A DNA stretch of 64,000 nt from Burkholderiales bacterium (GTDB taxonomy: Bacteria; Pseudomonadota; Gammaproteobacteria; Burkholderiales; Burkholderiaceae_C): the NCBI GenBank assembly GCA_016000265.1, contig JAECRL010000012.1:1-64000 (forward strand). The letters are read 5' to 3'. Of the stretch, positions 36,207-44,816 are shown in pieces. The position numbers and the translations under genes are program-made. The notes beneath the pieces were generated by a model. The model saw only the letters and a list, made by a program, of their open reading frames with translations. It made no database searches and had not been told where the DNA came from. Each line of letters starts with the position of its first letter. Position 1 is the stretch's first letter.

Positions 36207-38744
36207 ATGGTGGTCTGGCTGGGCGCCAGCCTGGCCTGGTTGCTGGGTGTGGCGTGGCGTCTTCAAGCCGATGGCCTGCCTTCTGCGTGGGGGGCGGGCC
36301 TGGGCATGGCGGCGGGGGCGCTGGCCATGCTCGGCGCCTGGGGCGGGTGGCGCCGCGTTCGGGGCGGTCGCTCGCCCCAGGCGGCTCGTCTCCGCTGGGT
36401 GGTGCTGGGCTTGTGGGGCGGGCTGCTCCTGCTGGCCTGGGGCAGCACCGGCTGGCGAGCCCACCTGCGCCTGCTGCCAGCGCTGGCGACCTGGCAGCAG
36501 GGGGAGGTGCTGGCCGAGGTCCGGGTGGTGGGGTTGCCTCAGGAGCGCCAGGGGCGTTGGCGTTTCGAGGCGCAGGTGTTGCGTTGGCTGCACCCGCTGT
36601 CGGTGGACGCCTGGCCTGAGCACCTGCAGCTGCACATGACGATCCAGGATGACGCGGTGGGCCTGCGTGCCGGGCAGGTCTGGCGCGTGCCCGTTCGCCT
36701 TCACCCTCCTGATGGGCTCTCCAACCCTGGGATGCGCAGCGCCACGCTCTTGCCCTTTGCGCGAGGGGTCCAGGCGGTTGGGCAGGTGCGAGCGGGTGCG
36801 CTGAGGCAGCCCGATGCCCAGGCCGAGGCGCCGGGCACCGCGCTGGCCTGGCAACTGCGTGTGGACCGCTTGCGCCAGGCCACCCGCGAGCGCCTGGTCA
36901 GGCACCTCGGGCCCTCGCGCGAGGCGGGCATCCTGGCGGGCCTGTCGATCGGCGACCAGGCCGCGATCCCGCCGGCGGATTGGGAGGTGTTGCGCCGCTC
37001 GGGCACGGCGCACCTCGTGAGCATCAGCGGGGCCCACGTGGCCATGCTGGGCGTCTTGTGCGCCTGGGCCGTGCGGCGAGCGTGGTCGGCGGCCCCGATG
37101 CTGGCGCGGCGGCTGCCAGCACCGATGGTGGCGGCTTGGGCGGCGACGGGGGTGTCGACGGGCTACGCCTGGCTGTCGGGGTGGGGCGTGCCGGCCCAGC
37201 GCACGGTCTGGATGATGGTGGTGGCCGTGTGCCTGATGACCCTGGGGCGACGCTGGCCCTGGGCCCTCATCTGGCTGCTGTGTGCGGCCATCGTCTCGGC
37301 GTTCGATCCGTGGTCGCTGTGCATGCCCGGGTTTTGGCTCTCCTTCGTGGCGGTGGGGGTGTTGCTGGCTTCGGGCCTGGCGCCGGGAGACGCGGCGCCC
37401 TTGCACGCAGCGGGTTCCGGGCGCGGGTGGCAGGGGGTCAGGCGTTCGGCACGGGAGCTGCTGCAAACCCAGCGCCTGGTGGCTTTGGCCCTCACGCCGG
37501 TGGCCTTGGTTTGTTTTCAACAGGTGTCCGTGGTGGGGGTGGGGGTCAACCTCGTGGCGGTGCCGGTGTTCACGGCGCTGATCACGCCTTTGGCCCTGGC
37601 GGGCGCGCTGTGGCCGGTGTGCTGGGACGTGGGCGCCTGGCTCATCGGCTGGATGTGGGTGGGTTTGCGAGGCGCCGCGGAGTTGCCCTGGGCTGTCTTG
37701 CACGCGCCGGAGCTGCCCGTTTGGGTGGCGGTCGCGGGCGTGCTGGCGGCTTTTGCGCTGGCCTTGCCGGGACGCTGGCGCTGGCGCGGCCTGGCTTGGC
37801 CCTTCCTCCTGCCTTTCGTGATGCTGCCCGATGCCTGGCAACTGGTGCCTCCACCCCCGCCCGGTCGCTTCACCCTGGTGGCCGCCGATGTGGGGCAGGG
37901 TGGCGCGGTGCTGGTGCGAACAGCGAGGCACACGCTGTTGTTCGACACGGGTGCTCGGCGCCCGGATGGCTCCGACCTGGGTGAGCGCGTCCTGCTGCCC
38001 TTGTTGCGCGCCCTGGGGGTGGATCGGCTGGACGAATTGGTGATCAGCCACGAAGACATCGATCACGTGGGTGGCGCCGCTTCGTTGCTGCAGGGGATGG
38101 AGGTGCTCGCCCTGAGGACCACCCTGGAGGCGGGGCACCCCTTGTTGCAGCAGGCCGCGGCGAGGTCGCCTGTGGTGCCGCACATCGGCTGTGAAGCGGG
38201 CGCCAGCTGGGCGTGGGACGGGGTGCGCTTCGAGGTGTTGCACCCCCTTGGTCGCCGGGCTGCCGGCGAGTCGGACAATGCACGCTCTTGTGTGATCCGG
38301 GTGCAGGCGGCGCCTGATGGGTCAGGGCGCCCGGCTGCGAGCCTGCTGTTGACGGGGGACATCGAAGCCCCGCAGGAGCAGGCGCTCTTGCAGGCGTGGG
38401 GCGCCGCCGGTTTGCGCAGCACGGTGCTGGTCGTGCCGCACCACGGCAGCCGCACTTCGTCTTCCCTGGCCTGGTTGCAGGCGGTGGCGCCGGTGCAGGC
38501 GGTGGTTCAGGTTGGTGCGCGAAACCGCGACGGCCACCCGCATGCCTCGGTCATGTCGCGCCACGGGGACCTGGGCGTGGCCGTGTCAACGAGTCCGCGC
38601 TGTGGTGCCCACATCTGGCGCTCCGACGAGGCCGAGCGGGCCGATGGCCCCCCGCACCCCGGGCGCCCCCGATTGGGGCGATGCTGGCGAGAGGGACAGC
38701 GGCGCCATTGGGAGCCGGGGGCTTCGGGCAGCGCGCCCCCCTGA
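36207..38744 (+). CDS. comEC: DNA uptake channel protein ComEC/Rec2
   Basis: An 845-residue membrane protein that carries single-stranded DNA across the inner membrane in natural transformation. Order: N-terminal helices and DUF4131 region (about 1-190), competence domain with many helices (about 215-520; GLSIGDQAAIPPADWEVLRR, HLVSISGAHVAMLG), and a metallo-beta-lactamase-like domain (about 550-780; AADVGQGGAVLV, SHEDIDHVGGA, VPHHGSRTSSS). The C-terminal 60 residues are low complexity. The ATG at 36207 is chosen because GGAAGG lies about 9 bases upstream; a GTG at 36198 is possible. It indicates at least part of a competence system. Confidence 0.92.
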   Translation: MVVWLGASLAWLLGVAWRLQADGLPSAWGAGLGMAAGALAMLGAWGGWRRVRGGRSPQAARLRWVVLGLWGGLLLLAWGSTGWRAHLRLLPALATWQQGEVLAEVRVVGLPQERQGRWRFEAQVLRWLHPLSVDAWPEHLQLHMTIQDDAVGLRAGQVWRVPVRLHPPDGLSNPGMRSATLLPFARGVQAVGQVRAGALRQPDAQAEAPGTALAWQLRVDRLRQATRERLVRHLGPSREAGILAGLSIGDQAAIPPADWEVLRRSGTAHLVSISGAHVAMLGVLCAWAVRRAWSAAPMLARRLPAPMVAAWAATGVSTGYAWLSGWGVPAQRTVWMMVVAVCLMTLGRRWPWALIWLLCAAIVSAFDPWSLCMPGFWLSFVAVGVLLASGLAPGDAAPLHAAGSGRGWQGVRRSARELLQTQRLVALALTPVALVCFQQVSVVGVGVNLVAVPVFTALITPLALAGALWPVCWDVGAWLIGWMWVGLRGAAELPWAVLHAPELPVWVAVAGVLAAFALALPGRWRWRGLAWPFLLPFVMLPDAWQLVPPPPPGRFTLVAADVGQGGAVLVRTARHTLLFDTGARRPDGSDLGERVLLPLLRALGVDRLDELVISHEDIDHVGGAASLLQGMEVLALRTTLEAGHPLLQQAAARSPVVPHIGCEAGASWAWDGVRFEVLHPLGRRAAGESDNARSCVIRVQAAPDGSGRPAASLLLTGDIEAPQEQALLQAWGAAGLRSTVLVVPHHGSRTSSSLAWLQAVAPVQAVVQVGARNRDGHPHASVMSRHGDLGVAVSTSPRCGAHIWRSDEAERADGPPHPGRPRLGRCWREGQRRHWEPGASGSAPP

Positions 38745-38752
38745 GCAGATGA

Positions 38753-40045
38753 TCAATCTGCGTCGGGCAAACGGCAGGCCAGGATCTTGTCGACGCGCTT
38801 GCCGTCCATGTCCACGACCTCGAAGCGCCAGCCTTCCCATTCGACGGCGTCGGTGGTGCGCGGCAGGCGGCCCAGCAGCATCATCACCAGGCCGGCCAGG
38901 GTGTTGTAGCGGCCACGGTCTTCGTCGGGCAGGGTCTTGATTTCGAGGCGGTCTTTGAGTTCCGGCGCCGGGATCAGGCCGTCGATCAGCCAGGAGCCGT
39001 CATCGCGCTGCACGGCCCAGGCATCCGACGCCTCCGGGGGGGTGAACTCGCCCGTGATGGCCTCCAGCACGTCGCGCAGGGTGATGACGCCCTGCACCTC
39101 GCCGTACTCGTCGACCACGAAGACCATCTGCACATCGGAGGCGCGGAAGTGCTCCAGCAGCTCCATGCCCGAGAGCGTCTCGGGCACGAACACCGCCGGC
39201 AGCAGGCCGTGGTGGAGGTCGTTGTCCTGGTGCTGCGTCAGCTGGTGCAGCAGCTGCTGGGCCGTCATCACGCCCACGACGTCATCCAGTCCGCCGCGGC
39301 AGACCGGGTAGCGGGAGTGGCCGTGTTCGGCGATGGTGGCGAGGTTCTCGGACATCGGCACCTCGATGTCCAGCCAGGCGATGTCGCTGCGCGGGATCAT
39401 CATCGAGCCGATCTGGCGCTCGTCCAGGCGGAACACGTTGCGCACCATCTGGTGCTCGTGGGCCTCGATCACGCCGGCGTCCAGGCCTTCTTCCAGCTGC
39501 GCGGCGATCTCTTCTTCGGTGACGCTGCGGTTGCCGTTGTCGCGGATGCCCAGCAGCTTGAGCATGCCCTCGGTGGTCACCGACAGCAGGTGCACGAACG
39601 GCCGCGTCAGGCTGGAGAGCCAGCGCATGGGCTTGGCCACGGTGCGCGCCACGGGCTCGGGGTACATCTGGCCGATGCGCTTGGGCACCAGTTCGCCGAA
39701 GATGATGGTCACGAAGGTCAGGATGACGACGACGAGGGCCGTGGCGGAGATGCCTGCGACGGACTCGGTCATCTGCAGGTGTTCGATCAGCCACAGCGCC
39801 AAAGGCTTGGAGAAGGCCGCTTCACCCACGATGCCGTTGAGCACGCCGATGGAGGTGATGCCGATCTGGACCGTGGAGAGGAACTGGGTGGGGTTGTCGT
39901 GCAGCTCGATGGCGGTGCGGGCCCCGGCGTCGCCGGTTTCGGCCATCACCTGCAGGCGCGCTTTGCGGCTGGAGGCCAGGGACATCTCGGACATGGCGAA
40001 CAGGCCATTGAGCACGATCAGGAAAATCAGCAGAGCAAGGTCCAT
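38753..40045 (-). CDS. CorC/HlyC (CNNM-type) transporter-family membrane protein
   Basis: A 430-residue protein with a DUF21/CNNM membrane domain (about 1-195; GLFAMSEMSLASSRKARLQ, IIFGELVPKRIG), a CBS pair (about 210-335; IPRSDIAWLD, RYPVCRGGLDDVVGV, VVDEYGEVQGVITLRDVLE) and a C-terminal CorC_HlyC domain (about 350-428). Members are implicated in magnesium or cobalt efflux; the "hemolysin" label is historical. It is convergent with comEC (8-base gap) and divergent from apaH. Confidence 0.9.
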   Translation of the reverse strand: MDLALLIFLIVLNGLFAMSEMSLASSRKARLQVMAETGDAGARTAIELHDNPTQFLSTVQIGITSIGVLNGIVGEAAFSKPLALWLIEHLQMTESVAGISATALVVVILTFVTIIFGELVPKRIGQMYPEPVARTVAKPMRWLSSLTRPFVHLLSVTTEGMLKLLGIRDNGNRSVTEEEIAAQLEEGLDAGVIEAHEHQMVRNVFRLDERQIGSMMIPRSDIAWLDIEVPMSENLATIAEHGHSRYPVCRGGLDDVVGVMTAQQLLHQLTQHQDNDLHHGLLPAVFVPETLSGMELLEHFRASDVQMVFVVDEYGEVQGVITLRDVLEAITGEFTPPEASDAWAVQRDDGSWLIDGLIPAPELKDRLEIKTLPDEDRGRYNTLAGLVMMLLGRLPRTTDAVEWEGWRFEVVDMDGKRVDKILACRLPDAD

Positions 40046-40108
40046 GGAAGGCGCCGGGCGAGGCCGGGCCGTCGGTCTAGATCAGCCAAGCGTAGCAGAA
40101 TCCAGGCC

Positions 40109-40936
40109 ATGGACTACCTTGTTGGCGACTTGCAGGGCTGCTGCGACCCCCTTGAGCGGCTGCTGCTGGCCCTCGATTTTTCCCCTTCCCGCGACCGGCT
40201 TTACGTGCTGGGCGACCTGGTCAACCGGGGGCCCGACTCCCTGGGGGTGCTGCGTCGCCTGCGTGGCCTGGAGGGCTCGGCGACGTGCCTGCTGGGCAAC
40301 CACGACCTGCACCTGCTGGCCGTGGCGCATGGCGTGCGCAAGCCCCACCGCAGCGACACGCTGGACGCGATCCTGCACGCGCCCGACCGCGACGACTGGC
40401 TGGCGTGGTTGCGTCAGCAGCGTCTGGCCGTGCACGAGCAGGGGTGGCTGATGGTGCACGCCGGGGTGTTGCCCCAATGGGACGCGGCGCGCACCGTGGC
40501 GCTGGCCGCCGAGGTCGAGTCCATGTTGCGCAGCCCCGACCTGGGTGACTTCCTGACGCAGATGTATGGCAACGAGCCGGCGCGGTGGGACGATGGCCTG
40601 AGCGGCATCGCGCGCTGGCGCTGCGTGGTCAACGCCTTGACCCGCTTGCGGTTTTGCAGCGCCGACGGGACCATGGAGTTCGCCACCAAGGAAGGGGCGG
40701 GAGGGGCGCCCGAGGGCTTCATGCCCTGGTTCGATGTGCCGACGCGCCAGACGCGGGGCACGCCCGTGGCGTTCGGGCACTGGTCCACCCTGGGCCTGAT
40801 CGACCGGGCCGACCTGCTTTCTCTGGACACCGGGTGCGTGTGGGGGGGGCAGTTGAGCGCGGCCCGCATCGACGGGCATCGGCGCGAGGTCATCCAGGTG
40901 GATTGCCCCCAGTCGCAAAAGCCGGGTCAGGCTTGA
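40109..40936 (+). CDS. apaH: Symmetrical bis(5'-nucleosyl)-tetraphosphatase
   Basis: A 275-residue phosphoesterase splitting Ap4A symmetrically into two ADP, and able to remove Np4-type RNA caps. The metallophosphoesterase motifs are in order: GDLQGC, GDLVNRGPDSL, GNHDLHLL, then MVHAGVLPQWD. The start at 40109 gives MDYLVGDLQG, as in the family. A G8 run near the end (40842-40849) is in frame. tRNA-Ser follows 41 bases downstream. Confidence 0.95.
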   Translation: MDYLVGDLQGCCDPLERLLLALDFSPSRDRLYVLGDLVNRGPDSLGVLRRLRGLEGSATCLLGNHDLHLLAVAHGVRKPHRSDTLDAILHAPDRDDWLAWLRQQRLAVHEQGWLMVHAGVLPQWDAARTVALAAEVESMLRSPDLGDFLTQMYGNEPARWDDGLSGIARWRCVVNALTRLRFCSADGTMEFATKEGAGGAPEGFMPWFDVPTRQTRGTPVAFGHWSTLGLIDRADLLSLDTGCVWGGQLSAARIDGHRREVIQVDCPQSQKPGQA

Positions 40937-40977
40937 GTTCGGTGACCCGCACACTGCCACTACAATGGCGAGCTTCA

Positions 40978-41067
40978 GGGTGTGTGGCCGAGCGGTTTAA
41001 GGCACCGGTCTTGAAAACCGGCGAGGGTTTGCGCCCTCCGTGAGTTCGAATCTCACCGCACCCGCCA
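40978..41067 (+). tRNA. tRNA-Ser(TGA), integration site of a genetic element
   Basis: The acceptor stem GGGTGTG (40978-40984) pairs with CGCACCC (41057-41063), then discriminator G and encoded CCA. The anticodon arm is CCGGT-CTTGAAA-ACCGG, with anticodon TGA. The long variable arm (GAGGGTTTGCGCCCTC) is typical of class II tRNA-Ser. Its last 23 bases are repeated 3.7 kb downstream. Confidence 0.97.
41045..41067 (+). repeat. attL core: 3' end of tRNA-Ser
   Basis: These 23 bases (TTCGAATCTC...CCCGCCA) recur exactly at 44794-44816. Allowing one mismatch, the match extends left to GTGA, giving 28 bases (41040-41067 against 44789-44816). The copy completes the tRNA T-arm, acceptor stem and CCA. 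Confidence 0.9.
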
Positions 41068-41125
41068 TCACAAGTGCTTGTCAGCCCAGGAAAACCAGTG
41101 CTGACGGGCCTTCTGAGTCGATGGC

Positions 41126-41138
41126 TGTGACAGTTGAG
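41126..41138 (+). repeat. Possible integrase arm site, left
   Basis: TGTGACAGTTGAG occurs here and again at 44722-44734 in the same orientation, close to the other end of the element. A related GTGACAC follows within a few bases. Short repeats inside both ends are typical of tyrosine-integrase arm-type binding sites. Confidence 0.45.
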
Positions 41139-41164
41139 CGTGACACTTTGGTATCTTCCAGCGT

Positions 41165-42534
41165 GTGAAGAATAACGAAGTGGCAAAGCCGATTGGACTG
41201 TCCCGACCCCAGGGACGCTCCCCGCAGGTTCGCATCTGCATCCCCCAAGACCTGCAGCCGCACTATGGTGGGCGCAAGGACTTCCGCATCAGCCTGGGTA
41301 AGGTCTCGGCCTCTGAGGCCAAGGTGGAGTCACACCGCATCCGCGCTGAGAAGGAGCAGGAGTTCGAAGCCAAGCGGCGGGAGCTTCTGCTTGCCGCACA
41401 GCCATTGCAGGACATCACACCCGAGTTGGCCCAGGTCGTTGCGCAGGGCGTCTATGCCGAAGGCCTGCGTGGGGACGATGGTGCACGTGAGGCACCCGAG
41501 GTGCGGGAAGCACTTCAGGAGCTGGCCAGCCTCTCTGCTGATTCCTTGGCGGGGGGCATGCTCTCCATCGGCGGAAAGAAGCCACTCCATGCGGCTCAAG
41601 TGCCAGCCGTGGACGGCATGTCCGATGAGGTGGCCGCAGTCCTGGCCGACCTGAACGCACTGAAGGAGGGGCACGTAGCCCTTGACCTGGCCCGCCGAAG
41701 GCTGTCTGTAGTGCAGCCCGTGGCAGACCGTGTGGCTCGTCGGCTGGGTCTGGCTGTGGATTGGCCCACCGAGGCTGGCCGTGCCGCGCTCAGACTGTCT
41801 CTTGAGCAATACCGAAGGGCGTGGAAGGACCGTGTGGCGCGTGACCAGGGCGACGCCATCCCTACCCCTTCGCCCGCTCAGGCATTCGCTAGCGGGCCCT
41901 CTGGAGGTCTTCTCAAGCCTCCGGCGCAGCACAGGTTGCGGGATGTCTTCGACAAGTGGAAGACCAGCGGTGACAACCCGACCGCAGCGACCATCCGCAA
42001 GAAGGAGGTTGCCGTGCGCTTCTATGAGCAGTTCACCGAGGACAAACCCATTGAGGCACTGACACCCGAGATGGGCGACGAGTTCGCTGGGTGGCTGCTG
42101 AAGAGGTGCAAGGCAGAGAAGACGGCCAAGGATCACTTGGATGCTGTCAAGTCATTGCTGAACCGGGCGACCAAGCAGGGTGGCCTGGGCTGGCTGCCTG
42201 AGAACCCGTGGTTGGCCTGGCGGGTCAAGGTCCGCAAGGTCAACGCGCGCAAGCCATGGCGGGCTGAGGACCTAGTGAAGCTCTTTGGCTCCACGCTGTT
42301 CACGTCCTATGAGCTGCCCTCGTTGCCCTCTGCAGGGGGTGCTGCGGCTTACTGGGTCCCGCTACTTGGGTTGTGCCTGACAGCGTGGCCGACTACCTGA
42401 CGGGGCACTCATCGGCAGGGCGAGGCAGTGCACGCAAATACAAGCACATGCAGGAGCTGCGAGTGCAACAGGCCAAGCTCGTGTACCCGGAACTGCGGTT
42501 GCAGAGGGTCTATCGGTGTGCTCCCCTTGAATGA
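41165..42534 (+). pseudogene. Tyrosine recombinase/integrase with internal deletion and frameshift
   Basis: The first frame (41165-42400, GTG start) encodes an integrase N-terminal arm-binding region (VRICIPQDLQPHYGGRKDFR), a core-binding SAM-like domain (about 255-350; TAATIRKKEVAVRFYEQFTE, LLNRATKQG) and the start of the catalytic domain (YWVPLLGL). It then ends after LTAWPTT. In another frame from 42373, VPDSVADYLTGHSSAGRG and ARKYKHMQEL restore the integrase C-terminus with the GH box and the likely catalytic Tyr, to a stop at 42532-42534. Roughly 150 codons with the first Arg and HxxR boxes are missing at the junction, so it cannot be active. Confidence 0.82.
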
Positions 42535-42718
42535 TGTTCGGTGATGCAGTAAGCTGCAAGTGCTTCACGAAAGCACGCCCCCCACACTGGCGAAGCCGCA
42601 ACCGGCACGTGTCCCTCGGTGCAATGCTGGGGGAATCTGAGCTGACTTTCATTGTCTGCTGTCTGTCTTGCCGAGTGGGTGCGTCAGGAACGAGGCAGCG
42701 GTCACATGAAAGCTAGCC

Positions 42719-43447
42719 ATGAACAAACCCTCCCTTTCCGCTCACAAGCTGGACCGGCTGCGCAAGGAAGCCAAGGTGCGCTGCCGTGACATGGGTATTT
42801 CCCATGCCGAAGCATTGGACCAAATCGCCGGTCGGTATCACTGGACTTCTTGGGCGCTGCTTGTGAAAAACGGCGGCTCTGCCGCAGTCCCTCGTCCACT
42901 CTTTGAGCGCACGCCTGATGAGATGAGCATTGCAATGCGTCAGTTGGGACGGCTGGAGTTGCAGCCCCGCTCCTCTGAGTCTAGTCAGTTGGTTGAGTCT
43001 GTATCCAATCTGTTCACGTCTCCAGCGGATGCACTGCAGTTTGCCATTGAGTACATGCGGTGCGCACTGTCCGTGCCCCGGTACGCGCGCCCAGCGAAAA
43101 CGACTGTTGCGTACTGGGAGATGCGTGCATGGCTGCCCTACTGTGCACACTTGGTAGTGCAGGCGGGGGAGAAGCGCCGCTGTCTGCTGGTCAATCGGCT
43201 CTACAAGCCTGTAGGCGTGACCAATGAAAGTGAATGGGTTGACTACGCTGCGGTGCCGTCGTTGACTTTGATGCTGCCGGAGGCAAAGTTGTCCCTGTTC
43301 AGCCATGTGCAAACGGGCCTTGGGTATCTGTACGGGGAACCGCCATGGGACTCCCGACGTAGCGCCGAAACCTACCTCATGCGGCTTGAAAGGCTTAAGG
43401 CACTGATGGAGGACCCGAGCTACACGGTTCCGGTGCGATTGGGATAA
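42719..43447 (+). CDS. Unrecognised 242-residue island protein
   Basis: A soluble protein with no signal peptide or membrane helix. Residues about 7-50 are a basic helical segment (KLDRLRKEAKVRCRDMGISH, AEALDQIAGRYHWTSWALL). This resembles a short motif I have seen at the N-terminus of assorted plasmid and mobile-element proteins, including some with glyoxalase-like domains. The remaining 190 residues match no family I know. Base composition is less GC-rich than in neighbours outside the element. No strong ribosome-binding site is seen. It could be cargo for host interaction or defence, but nothing in it proves a role. Confidence 0.7.
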   Translation: MNKPSLSAHKLDRLRKEAKVRCRDMGISHAEALDQIAGRYHWTSWALLVKNGGSAAVPRPLFERTPDEMSIAMRQLGRLELQPRSSESSQLVESVSNLFTSPADALQFAIEYMRCALSVPRYARPAKTTVAYWEMRAWLPYCAHLVVQAGEKRRCLLVNRLYKPVGVTNESEWVDYAAVPSLTLMLPEAKLSLFSHVQTGLGYLYGEPPWDSRRSAETYLMRLERLKALMEDPSYTVPVRLG

Positions 43448-43475
43448 GTGAGGCCCTGCACTGGGGCTCAATTCG

Positions 43476-43510
43476 AAAAAGCGATAGGTGCTCCCGAAGG
43501 AACACCTATC
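43476..43510 (-). terminator. Terminator between convergent island genes
   Basis: GATAGGTG (43483-43490) pairs perfectly with CACCTATC (43503-43510), with an inner TCC/GGA around CGAA. On the minus strand it is followed by GCTTTTTC. It would end the 145-residue gene's transcript and may act on the 242-residue gene as well. Confidence 0.65.
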
Positions 43511-43523
43511 AGCTCCATCTGGG

Positions 43524-43961
43524 TCAGTCCCAGGGGCAGGAATCGTCCGCGCTGGGTTGCAGTTCGCGGGTTGGCACAGGCTTCTGTTGCGCGGTGGCCT
43601 GAGCGACCCTCTTGGCCTTGTTGGTCTCTCGTGTGGCCTTGGCCCGTTCCTGCATCTTCACCTTGTCCATGGCCTCCTTCTCGGCGGCCTTGATGATTTC
43701 TGCGGCTTCCCTGTGCGCATCGGCCAGGGTCTGAGCTACCCGCTTCATGGCTTGCCGGTCGGCTTGTGCTTTCAGGCGTTCCCCCAGCTTGGCCCGCAGC
43801 TCTCGCTTGATGTCTGCTTCAATCTGGGCGCATGTGGCGCACCTGTTGGAGGTTGTCAGTCTCAGGTTCCCGTGTTTGGGTGCCTTGCGGCACACGATCC
43901 AGGAGGGGAAGACCTTCAGCCTTTGGGCTTTGGCTTCCTTGTTGGTCATGGGGTGCTGCAT
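43524..43961 (-). CDS. Unrecognised 145-residue island protein, basic and Ala/Lys rich
   Basis: The N-terminal half has three cysteines (VCRKAP, NRCATCAQ) that could form a small zinc knuckle. The rest is a long, highly charged helix (about 45-120; ADIKRELRAKLGERLKAQAD, then AEIIKAAEKEAMDKVKMQER), likely a coiled coil. The start at 43961 has CGGAG about 9 bases upstream. This looks like a small phage or plasmid DNA-associated protein, but no family is recognised. Confidence 0.6.
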   Translation of the reverse strand: MQHPMTNKEAKAQRLKVFPSWIVCRKAPKHGNLRLTTSNRCATCAQIEADIKRELRAKLGERLKAQADRQAMKRVAQTLADAHREAAEIIKAAEKEAMDKVKMQERAKATRETNKAKRVAQATAQQKPVPTRELQPSADDSCPWD

Positions 43962-44179
43962 TGCTGCGTTCTCCGGGTAGCCCGCAGGGGGCGGTGTGAA
44001 GTTGAGGGGCAGGGTCAGGCCTCCCCGCCTTCTTGCTCAAGAGGCCAGATAGGGTGGGGATGGTGAGGAGGCTTGATGCTGGTTTGTGGCGTCACCTGTC
44101 CGGTGATGCCGTCAGGGGTGGGATACGACAGAGGGGAGACCTCAGTCCATGTGCCTTGGGGGTGTGCACCGTGGATGCG

Positions 44180-44473
44180 TCACAGCGCGTCGGTGCCGAA
44201 CATTCGGGACATCCGGGCCATGCCCTCCCGCATCTCCTCAAAGCGGGCCTTGTCTATTGACTTGCAGAGCTTCAGCAGCTCGGGGTTCAGGCCAAAGATG
44301 AGCCACAGGAGGCGGTTCATTGACGGGACTGACAGGTTTTCATAGTGGGACCTACCGTCGTGAATCTCTCGCCTGTAGTACTTGTCTCCGAGGTTGATCG
44401 GGTGCCCCAAGAAGTCCAGCATGGTCTTGCGGGCGCTCTCACTCCTCCACCGATACACGTGTGGGACTGGCAT
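44180..44473 (-). CDS. Unrecognised 97-residue island protein
   Basis: A small soluble protein with natural-looking composition (FLGHPINLGDKYYRREIHDG; LLWLIFGLNPELLKLCKSID). No domain is recognised and there is no ribosome-binding site at the 44473 ATG; a start at the internal Met (MLDFLGHP) is possible. Continuous frames on the other strand here are less protein-like. It is the last gene before attR; about 320 bases of apparently non-coding DNA follow. Confidence 0.45.
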   Translation of the reverse strand: MPVPHVYRWRSESARKTMLDFLGHPINLGDKYYRREIHDGRSHYENLSVPSMNRLLWLIFGLNPELLKLCKSIDKARFEEMREGMARMSRMFGTDAL

Positions 44474-44721
44474 TGGGTTGTCGCGCTGCTCTTCGCTGCA
44501 CCGGGGCTCGCACTGTTGGTGCCTGGCGTTCTTGCAAGCTTCTTGCCGAAGCGTGGGGGGTCACCCGCCCATCCATTTCGACAGCACGCAGGGAGAGGAC
44601 GGCGGGCGGGGGCTTGATGGGCATAGGGCTCCTTGGTTTGTGGAGCCGAAGCATACGGTGCCGTCATGCACCTGTACACGCGTGCGGCGCGGTACACTGA
44701 ATGAGTTGTGTGACGCTTATG

Positions 44722-44734
44722 TGTGACAGTTGAG
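44722..44734 (+). repeat. Possible integrase arm site, right
   Basis: An exact copy of TGTGACAGTTGAG found at 41126-41138, 60 bases inside attR. A GTGTGACGC variant lies 13 bases to its left. Confidence 0.45.
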
Positions 44735-44793
44735 GGTGGTGCTGCCTCTGTAAGTCATTGATTTTGCTGGGTCAATGCAGGTCAGGCGGTGAC

Positions 44794-44816
44794 TTCGAAT
44801 CTCACCGCACCCGCCA
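44794..44816 (+). repeat. attR core: duplicate of tRNA-Ser 3' end
   Basis: An exact 23-base copy of 41045-41067, without the rest of a tRNA gene. It marks the right boundary of the integrated element. One mismatch just to its left (C for G) breaks the longer 28-base match. Confidence 0.9.

Larger units (their letters stand above)
41068..44816. mobile_element. Small integrated element in tRNA-Ser (decayed integrase, three orphan genes)
   Basis: The element is bounded by direct repeats of the tRNA-Ser 3' end. An integrase gene starts 98 bases inside the left end, the usual layout for tRNA-targeted islands. The G+C content looks lower than in flanking genes, and codon use is less GC-biased. Cargo: a tyrosine integrase with an internal deletion, a 242-residue protein, and minus-strand genes of 145 and 97 residues. 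No replication, transfer or obvious defence gene is seen. At 3.75 kb and without an intact integrase it looks like a degenerate remnant or a satellite needing help in trans. Confidence 0.85.

Noticed and set aside
40842..40849. G8 run in apaH as a phase-variation site
   Set aside because: Eight G arise from Trp-Gly-Gly codons and similar runs occur elsewhere in this G+C-rich window; the evidence is too weak to list.
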